A DNA stretch of 5,044 nt, taken from Candidatus Cloacimonadota bacterium. GTDB taxonomy: Bacteria > Cloacimonadota > Cloacimonadia > Cloacimonadales > Cloacimonadaceae. How positions within the stretch are numbered: the first letter of the stretch is position 1; every line of letters starts with the position of its first letter. The notes under the pieces are model-generated. The model was not told the DNA's origin, searched no databases, and was given only the letters and a program-made list of their open reading frames with translations. Below, in pieces: positions 1 to 5,044 of this stretch. The stretch covers positions 1 through 5,044 of the forward strand of contig JAQVMI010000169.1 in the NCBI GenBank assembly GCA_028703735.1, given 5' to 3'. The translations under genes and the position numbers were made by a program.

Positions 1-1
1 T

Positions 2-1222
2 ACCAAAGCCAAAGACCCTGCTTGGACACCGGATTTTGGACCTCATGTTTTCAATGCACGTAGCGGAGCAACCGCAGTAAGTGCCCGTGAATTCCTGATT
101 GCCTATAACATAAACCTAAACACCCGCGATAAAAAGAAAGCTCATGATATTGCCCTGTGCATACGCGAAAGCGGAAAACCTGCCCGCGATGCAAGCGGGA
201 AATTGTTAAAGGATGAATTCGGCAACAAAATTAACGAACCCGGCTTATTCACGCATTGCAAGGCGGTTGGTTGGTTTATAGATGCCTACGATCGTGCTCA
301 AATAAGCATAAATTTAACCAATTACAAAATTACACCACCTTATGCAGTATTAGAAAAAGTGCGCCAATTGGCTTCAGAAATGGGAGTTCAGGTAACAGGC
401 AGCGAGCTTGTAGGATTAATTCCCAAGGCTGCTTTGGTGGAAGCCGGAAAATTCTATCTGCAAAGAATGAATGAAAGCACAGGAATCCCCGAAAAAATGA
501 TTATGGAAACTGCTATCCAATCTATGGGTTTAGCAGGATTGGGAGATTTCGAGCTGGATAAAAAAGTGATAGAATACTCTATTGCAAGGCAGGATAGCCT
601 GGTAAGCATGAAGCTGGATGCTTTTTGCGATCTGCTTTCCACCGATGCTCCAGCACCTGGAGGAGGTTCTGTAGCTGCTCTTTGTGCTGCCATGAGCGGA
701 GCCTTATCTGCAATGGTTGCAAACCTCACAATCGCCAAAAAGGGCTATGAACAAGTTCAGGAAGAAGCCTTAGCCATTGCTCCCCTGGGACAGGAAATCA
801 AGCTGAAAGCTATTGAATGCATAGATCGTGATACTGATGCATTTTATGCCATGATGGATGCCATGCGCTTACCCAAGAAAACAGATGCCGAAGCAGATTT
901 TCGTAATTCTCAGATGGAATTGAGCACTCAGGCAGCAATCACTGCTCCGCTTGCCACCTTAAGATTGGCATTGGATGCCCTGCAATTGGCTAACCGCATT
1001 GCAAAAATTGGCAATACTAATGCCTTATCCGATGCAGGTGTAGCAGCTCTTACAGCTTTGTGTGCCGCAAAAGCGGCAAACTATAATATTCTGATAAACA
1101 TTGCCGGCATTACCGATGCCACCTTCAAACAAAACACCCTAAAAGAAGCAGGAGAGTTAGTGCAAAACTGCTGTACCATTGCAGACCAAGTGGAACAGGA
1201 AGTTAGCTCCCGTCTTATTTAG
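2..1222 (+). CDS. ftcD: Bifunctional glutamate formimidoyltransferase / formimidoyl-THF cyclodeaminase (5'-truncated by window edge)
   Basis: The frame is open from base 2 to the TAG at 1220-1222, giving 406 residues of a longer protein; by comparison with fused FTCD enzymes (about 540-570 aa) roughly the first 150 residues, including the N-terminal catalytic subdomain, lie outside the window. The family moves the formimino group of N-formimino-glutamate to tetrahydrofolate, then deaminates 5-formimino-THF to 5,10-methenyl-THF plus ammonia, the end of one histidine degradation route, in the cytoplasm. Seen here: the formiminotransferase C-terminal part (fragment residues 1 to ~185) with WTPDFGPHVFNARSGAT, FLIAYNINLNT, AQISINLTNYKITPP and GSELVGLIPKAAL. 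The cyclodeaminase domain (~205-400) has PAPGGGSVAAL (217-227), the acidic DRDTDAF segment (276-282) near the family's catalytic aspartate, MRLPKKT and a GNTNALSDAGVAAL block. The ~20-residue insertion before AVGWFID is, from memory, usual in Bacteroidota-type fused enzymes. The TTG at 203 is internal, not a start. Both domains look intact where visible. Confidence 0.95.
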   Translation, partial: TKAKDPAWTPDFGPHVFNARSGATAVSAREFLIAYNINLNTRDKKKAHDIALCIRESGKPARDASGKLLKDEFGNKINEPGLFTHCKAVGWFIDAYDRAQISINLTNYKITPPYAVLEKVRQLASEMGVQVTGSELVGLIPKAALVEAGKFYLQRMNESTGIPEKMIMETAIQSMGLAGLGDFELDKKVIEYSIARQDSLVSMKLDAFCDLLSTDAPAPGGGSVAALCAAMSGALSAMVANLTIAKKGYEQVQEEALAIAPLGQEIKLKAIECIDRDTDAFYAMMDAMRLPKKTDAEADFRNSQMELSTQAAITAPLATLRLALDALQLANRIAKIGNTNALSDAGVAALTALCAAKAANYNILINIAGITDATFKQNTLKEAGELVQNCCTIADQVEQEVSSRLI

Positions 1223-1237
1223 TTTTCGAAAAAAACC

Positions 1238-1292
1238 GGGGTGTTGATCTCCTTATTGCCACGTGCTGATCAGGAGCTCTGCACCCCCTTTT
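1238..1292 (+). terminator. Rho-independent terminator after ftcD
   Basis: The arms at 1238-1253 and 1272-1287 form a 16-position stem with a GGGGTG/CACCCC base, one G-U pair, two mismatches and a perfect CTCCT/AGGAG top, around an 18-base loop. A C and then TTTT (1289-1292) follow; the T tract is short. A run of seven A (1229-1235) precedes the stem, so the element could also stop transcription coming from the other strand. It begins 15 bases after the ftcD stop, where the transcript should end, and separates ftcD from the RNase gene. Called by eye; no folding energy was computed. Confidence 0.78.
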
Positions 1293-1328
1293 CATAGACA
1301 GAAGCAAAGCTCGTTTCAGTTAAGTTCG

Positions 1329-1335
1329 AAAGGAG
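1329..1335 (+). promoter_or_regulatory. Shine-Dalgarno site that decides the RNase start
   Basis: AAAGGAG is a strong match to the 16S anti-SD sequence. In the RNase reading frame the codon six bases downstream is ATT (1342-1344); no ATG, GTG or TTG lies in that frame between the in-frame stop TAA at 1321-1323 and the ATG at 1402. The ATG at 1402 has no purine-rich SD in front of it (CATTGCCACAAAAGCA). The site therefore favours initiation at ATT 1342. A GTG overlapping the SD (1335-1337) opens only a 16-codon frame and is not a credible alternative. Confidence 0.65.
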
Positions 1336-1341
1336 TGGATT

Positions 1342-2817
1342 ATTACACATCCGCAACACCAAAGCCATCGTGCCATCCTGCGTAACATTGCCACAAAAGC
1401 AATGCTGGATAGGGGTTTACTGCCAGATTTTAAACCTGAAACGCTAAGGGAACTGGATAGGATAAATTTGCCGGCAACGGATGCAAAAAGCAAACCCCGT
1501 GATCTTAGGGATTTATTATGGTGCTCCATAGACCACTCCGATACGCATAGTATAGATCAATTAACCTGTGCCGAAGCACTTCCCAATAACGAAGTGAAGA
1601 TTTACGTGGCAATTTCTGATGTGGATGCTTTGGTAAAATTGGGATCGGCTATAGATATGCATGCACGCCATAATACCTGCTCAATTTACACCAGTGTGGA
1701 AATGTATCCCATGCTTCACAGAAAACTTTCTTCCGATTTTACTTCCCTTAGCCAAGCCAAGGATAGGCTTGCTATGGTGGTGGAAATGATTTTTGATTCC
1801 CGCGGATATCTAAAATCATCGCAGGTATATACAGCTTTGGTAAAAAACCGAGCTAAGCTGAACTACAACAGCATTTCCGCCTGGCTGGAGGGCAAAGAAC
1901 CGCTTCCAGAGGTTGCAGCAAGGGTAATGGGACTTGATGCAAATCTGCGTTTGCAGGATGGTATTGCTGCAAAATTGAGCAGCTTGCGCCACGAACGCGG
2001 AGCTTTGGATTACGAAATCCCCCTTGCACATCCTGTGTTCGAGGACGACAAGGTGAAAGAGCTTGCCTCTGTACCAACAAACAGAGCCCGCGATATTGTA
2101 ACGGATTTTATGATAGCAGCCAATCAAGCCGTGGCATTTTTTCTAATAGAGCATAATTACCCCTCTTTCAGGCGGGTGGTAAAAACTCCCGCAAGGTGGG
2201 ATAGAATAAATGCCCTTGCAGCTCTAAGAGGCTGGAAATTGCCCCAGGAGCCCAGTTCTGAATCTCTAAACAAATTTCTGCAAAATCAGAAAACAACTCA
2301 TCCAAATGCTTTTGCCAGCCTTTCCTATGCAATTTCCAAACTGTTAGGAGCTGGTGAATATTCCATTGAACTGCCAAATGTATCCTATAGCGGTAATTTC
2401 TGCCTTGCTATGAAGGATTATACACACTCCACAGCACCCAACCGACGTTTCCCCGATCTTATTACTCAAAGATTGCTAAAGGCTTCTCTATCCGGCAATC
2501 CCTCACCCTATGGAATTCCAGAACTGGAAGCTTTGGCAGGGCATTGCACCAAGATGGAGGACGCAGTAAAAAAGGTGGAGCGACAAGTGGCTAAATCTGT
2601 GGCTGCCATGCATTTGCATACAAGAATTGGAGAGCACTTCGAAGCAATCGTAACCGGTGCATCACAAAAGGGCACTTGGGTGCAGATAAGGCATCCACAT
2701 GTGGAAGGCAAACTTATGGATGCAGGCACGGATCTGGATGTAGGCGAGAGGGTTACCGTAAAATTGATCAGCACCAATGTGGATAAAGGCTTTATAGATT
2801 TCCAGTTAATCGCCTAA
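1342..2817 (+). CDS. RNB-domain 3'-5' exoribonuclease (RNase II/R superfamily, short form with C-terminal S1 domain)
   Basis: Probable processive 3'-5' RNA exonuclease of the cytoplasm. The start is set at the rare codon ATT 1342 because of the SD at 1329-1335 and because the added residues (including HRAILRNIATKA) run into AMLDRGLLPDF as in relatives known from memory; the conservative ATG start is 1402 (471 aa instead of 491). Numbering from the 1402 ATG: the RNB core begins with DLRDLLWCSID (34-44), continues through VAISDVDALV and YPMLHRKLSSD, and carries the second active-site block STAPNRRFPDLITQRLL (343-359), with R348 aligning to E. coli RNase II Arg500. An S1-like OB fold fills ~410-471. 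There are no N-terminal cold-shock domains, so the protein is shorter than RNase II (644 aa) or RNase R. Aligned to the RNase II Asp quartet 201/207/209/210, it has D44, S50, D52 and Q53: two acids kept, two replaced. The Q is, as I recall, normal in this subfamily; the S is less expected. The key D209 equivalent remains, so activity is plausible but unproven. A terminator upstream suggests separate transcription from ftcD; no promoter is recognisable. Confidence 0.88.
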   Translation: MTHPQHQSHRAILRNIATKAMLDRGLLPDFKPETLRELDRINLPATDAKSKPRDLRDLLWCSIDHSDTHSIDQLTCAEALPNNEVKIYVAISDVDALVKLGSAIDMHARHNTCSIYTSVEMYPMLHRKLSSDFTSLSQAKDRLAMVVEMIFDSRGYLKSSQVYTALVKNRAKLNYNSISAWLEGKEPLPEVAARVMGLDANLRLQDGIAAKLSSLRHERGALDYEIPLAHPVFEDDKVKELASVPTNRARDIVTDFMIAANQAVAFFLIEHNYPSFRRVVKTPARWDRINALAALRGWKLPQEPSSESLNKFLQNQKTTHPNAFASLSYAISKLLGAGEYSIELPNVSYSGNFCLAMKDYTHSTAPNRRFPDLITQRLLKASLSGNPSPYGIPELEALAGHCTKMEDAVKKVERQVAKSVAAMHLHTRIGEHFEAIVTGASQKGTWVQIRHPHVEGKLMDAGTDLDVGERVTVKLISTNVDKGFIDFQLIA

Positions 2818-2876
2818 GCATTTCTGCTAAATTATCCGGATTTTCCTGGCAATTCAGTTAATAAAAAAGAGATCAG

Positions 2877-4544
2877 TCAAATTACGAATGAGCCTTTTTC
2901 TATTCGTAAGATTTTATTGAATAAATCGGCTGGGACAGGCTGATGCGTAGCCATCAATACTATTGTGTCAGAAGGGAGTGATCGGATCGTATTGAAAATA
3001 CAGGTCTCACTTTCCTTATCTATGTTGGAAGTAGGTTCATCCAATAATAATATTTGTGGCTTTCGAATTAGTGCTCTGGCAAATGCAATTCTCTGTTTTT
3101 GTCCGATTGATAGCCTTTCGCCGTTAGGTCCAACGCAATACTCGTAACCATCAGTGTGTTCCATAACAAAAGGCTCAACGAAAGCGTCCCTTGAAGCTTT
3201 TATGACATCCTCACGAGAAGCGTTTTTATCAAACAGCCTAATATTAACTGCTATCGTATCGTTTGCCAAATATGGTTCCTGTTCTACAAAACCCAAGCTA
3301 AAACGTAGATCTGCCAATGCCTGATTATTTATCTCATTACCATTTATGATAATAGATCCTTTTTTCGGTTTAAATACTCCTGCCAGTACACGCAATAGTG
3401 TAGTTTTACCTGAACCAGAATCACCAACAATCAAGATACGATCTCCAGCAAGAATCTCTATATTTACATCCGTCAGAATCATTATATCTTCTATCTCAAT
3501 AGTTACATGGTTCAATTGAATTTGATTGATGTGAACTGTTTTGCATGCACGGTTCTCTTCACATTCCAGAGGAGTGGAGAGAATCTCAACAAGACGCTGC
3601 AAAGATAACAAAGCTTTCTGTGCGTTAAGAACCATATTGACAATACTGTCAGTCGGACCCGTAATGTATCCAAAAAAAGCATTAAAGGCAATTAATGAAC
3701 CGATTGTTAGTGTCCCATTAATCACTTGTCTTCCACCTAAAAAAAGTACAGTTGCCACAATCATAGCCGAAAGAATCGATAGAAGAAGGTCGGAAGTAAT
3801 TCGAATGTGAAAATAACTCAAAAAGTGCAGGAGATATTGCTGCAGACGATGTTGATACTTCTCAATTGCATACCTGTAATCATTGTAATAGCGACTTACT
3901 GAACGTAAAGCCAGAGACTCGTTCAATTGATCGACCGTAAAAGCTCTTTGCTCAAATGTTACTTCCAAAGTGGAATTCATTTTTTTGTAATACCTGATAA
4001 AGCAAATGTAGTATATAGGAGTAAAAGGCAAAACCAATAAGAAGAGCTGATAACTAATTACAAGACAAGCTATAACGCCAACAATCATTGTGCATATTGA
4101 TGTTAGAGCTTCCAGTAAATTATCCACTAATAAGGCTTGTATCCTTTCTGTATCGTCATCTATTCTTGACATCATATACCCATGCCCATTGATAGAAGGA
4201 ATAGGAACATCTACTTGAAGCATATGCGATAACAAATTTACTTTAATCTGATTGATAATTGTCTGATTCGTCTTAACAAAGAGCTTCTGTTGATAAAATG
4301 CCACGATATTTAGTAGAATTGAAATAAGTAACACTAATGCGGTCATCCAAATAAGGTCTTTATAGTTTTGCTGCACCAAGCTATAATCTATCAAGTGTTT
4401 GGTTATAAGTGGGAGGGGTAGGGAAGATAGTGAAACAATGATGGTTAATATAGAGGCTACAACAAGCGCAACCCTATGTTGTTTCAAGTATGGAAACAGA
4501 AAACGTATGTTGGATAGGTGATTTCTTAAATTTGGCATTATCAC
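2877..4544 (-). CDS. ABC exporter half-transporter (fused membrane and ATP-binding domains)
   Basis: An inner-membrane ATP-driven exporter subunit of 555 aa, expected to work as a dimer. The type-1 ABC transmembrane domain has six hydrophobic segments at about 22-42, 63-84, 145-164, 166-184, 252-270 and 277-298. The ATPase domain follows from ~337: Walker A GDSGSGKT (374-381), Q-loop Q422, X-loop VGPNGERL, signature LSIGQ (479-482 region), Walker B ILLLDEP with catalytic E503, D-loop SNID and switch H534. All catalytic residues are present, so it should be active. Oddities: the signature has I in place of the usual second G of LSGGQ, and the usual aromatic A-loop residue before Walker A seems to be aliphatic (VTIEI, 348-352). 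No C39 peptidase domain precedes the membrane part, so it does not cleave leader peptides itself. The start is GTG 4544-4542, overlapping the upstream stop as GTGA; ATG 4538 two codons on is an equally good start. Neither has a clear SD, which fits translational coupling to the upstream gene. The substrate (lipid, peptide, drug or polymer) cannot be told. GC is low compared with the + strand genes. Confidence 0.93.
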   Translation of the reverse strand: MIMPNLRNHLSNIRFLFPYLKQHRVALVVASILTIIVSLSSLPLPLITKHLIDYSLVQQNYKDLIWMTALVLLISILLNIVAFYQQKLFVKTNQTIINQIKVNLLSHMLQVDVPIPSINGHGYMMSRIDDDTERIQALLVDNLLEALTSICTMIVGVIACLVISYQLFLLVLPFTPIYYICFIRYYKKMNSTLEVTFEQRAFTVDQLNESLALRSVSRYYNDYRYAIEKYQHRLQQYLLHFLSYFHIRITSDLLLSILSAMIVATVLFLGGRQVINGTLTIGSLIAFNAFFGYITGPTDSIVNMVLNAQKALLSLQRLVEILSTPLECEENRACKTVHINQIQLNHVTIEIEDIMILTDVNIEILAGDRILIVGDSGSGKTTLLRVLAGVFKPKKGSIIINGNEINNQALADLRFSLGFVEQEPYLANDTIAVNIRLFDKNASREDVIKASRDAFVEPFVMEHTDGYEYCVGPNGERLSIGQKQRIAFARALIRKPQILLLDEPTSNIDKESETCIFNTIRSLPSDTIVLMATHQPVPADLFNKILRIEKGSFVI

Positions 4545-5044
4545 AAACCAAGCTGTATTTTTAGGTAGAAATTTGATGCATCAATTTCATAATCATTATG
4601 AGCAGGAATTGAATAATAAGAATACTGGCTTTTATAGCCTGCGTATATATGACTATTGATGCCAATTTGCCAATCCAAATTCAGGTAATAACCTAAATTC
4701 CCCAGATACTCTCTATCAATATCTATGGACACATTGTAATTGGTTAAACTCAATCCCTGGCTTAGGGTTAGGTTTTTAAGTATTGCAACGTAGTTTTTTA
4801 AGTTCATCAGATTGTATTCGGGGTCCCAATAAGCTAATTGAGAATGAGAATAGCGCACATAGGTAAGTTCATAGTTTAACCACAATTTTTCATTTATATT
4901 CATGGTAACTGATCCACTTAAACTAAGGAGGGGAGAAATCTCAGATAGAGGATATATTATGGCTTTACCTGCGGTTACAGAAGCAAATGGGGTAAAACGT
5001 GTGTTATTTATGCAGTTAAAACCCATGGTGACACTATAAGGGTG
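4541..5044 (-). CDS. C-terminal part of a probable outer-membrane beta-barrel protein (cut by window edge)
   Basis: The frame runs unbroken from the right edge to TGA at 4543-4541, followed at once by an in-frame TAA. The Met at 5026 has six open codons upstream (HPYSVT) and no visible SD, so the true start is probably beyond the window; 167 residues are visible. I do not recognise a named family. The sequence is rich in tyrosine (19 of 167, about 11%) and is made of short stretches alternating polar and hydrophobic/aromatic residues separated by turns with N, D, G and P, for example KLWLNYELTYVRYS, YYLNLDWQIGINSHIYAGY and the terminal FYLKIQLGL. This is the look of transmembrane beta-strands of an outer-membrane barrel; the last strand lacks the usual terminal aromatic residue. 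No long hydrophobic helix is present. The stop overlaps the start of the ABC exporter gene, so the two are likely one operon and may act together across the envelope. A soluble beta-rich secreted protein is an alternative. Confidence 0.7.
   Translation of the reverse strand, partial: HPYSVTMGFNCINNTRFTPFASVTAGKAIIYPLSEISPLLSLSGSVTMNINEKLWLNYELTYVRYSHSQLAYWDPEYNLMNLKNYVAILKNLTLSQGLSLTNYNVSIDIDREYLGNLGYYLNLDWQIGINSHIYAGYKSQYSYYSIPAHNDYEIDASNFYLKIQLGL

Noticed and set aside
203..1222. Taking TTG 203 as the start of a 339-residue protein.
   Set aside because: The frame is open upstream to base 2 and encodes clear formiminotransferase sequence (WTPDFGP..., FLIAYNINLNT), so 203 is internal.
1293..1328. 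Promoter for the RNase gene between the terminator and the SD.
   Set aside because: No convincing -35/-10 pair with normal spacing. A TTGCCA at 1256-1261 lies in the terminator loop and lacks a matching -10.
2508..2777. Opposite-strand open frame inside the RNase gene.
   Set aside because: It lies antisense to the S1/RNB region of a well-supported gene and its translation shows no recognisable motif; the same applies to the other antisense frames at 454-738, 1816-2127, 2965-3147 and 3541-3810.
2836..2849. Small hairpin CCGGATTTTCCTGG between the convergent genes as a terminator.
   Set aside because: Only five pairs with a bulge, a three-base loop and no T tract on either side. The run of six A at 2863-2868 reads as T on the minus strand but has no GC stem next to it.
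4541..5026. A complete 161-residue gene starting at ATG 5026.
   Set aside because: The frame stays open to the window edge, there is no SD before 5026 in the visible bases, and no signal peptide follows the Met, as an outer-membrane protein would need. A partial gene is more likely.

Overview
The window holds four protein-coding genes, two of them cut by the window edges, in two blocks that converge near position 2850. No tRNA, rRNA, CRISPR array, insertion sequence or obvious repeat family was found. The OMP-like protein on the right, the fused folate enzyme on the left and the moderate-to-low GC suggest a Gram-negative, probably anaerobic, amino-acid-using bacterium of the Bacteroidota/Fibrobacterota/Cloacimonadota type. 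That placement is inference from gene content only and is weak.

Left block (1-2817, + strand, hand-sampled GC roughly 43-53%). It opens inside a bifunctional formiminotransferase-cyclodeaminase, the last step of folate-dependent histidine degradation, whose first ~150 residues lie outside the window. A strong intrinsic-terminator hairpin follows (1238-1292). Next comes an RNB-domain exoribonuclease (RNase II/R superfamily, short form, with a C-terminal S1 domain). Its best ribosome binding site points to a non-canonical ATT start at 1342, upstream of the first ATG at 1402. Two of the four usual acidic catalytic positions are replaced.

Right block (2877-5044, - strand, hand-sampled GC roughly 27-40%). 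A tyrosine-rich, probably beta-barrel outer-membrane protein is read first and is cut by the right edge. Its stop overlaps the start of a complete ABC exporter half-transporter (six membrane segments plus one ATPase domain), so the two are very likely co-transcribed and translationally coupled. An inner-membrane exporter with an outer-membrane partner suggests export or envelope work, but the substrate cannot be read from the sequence. The lower GC suggests a different history from the left block.

I see no clearly new biological system. The points most worth checking are the ATT start, the altered RNase active site, and the coupled OMP-ABC pair, whose remainder lies beyond position 5044.
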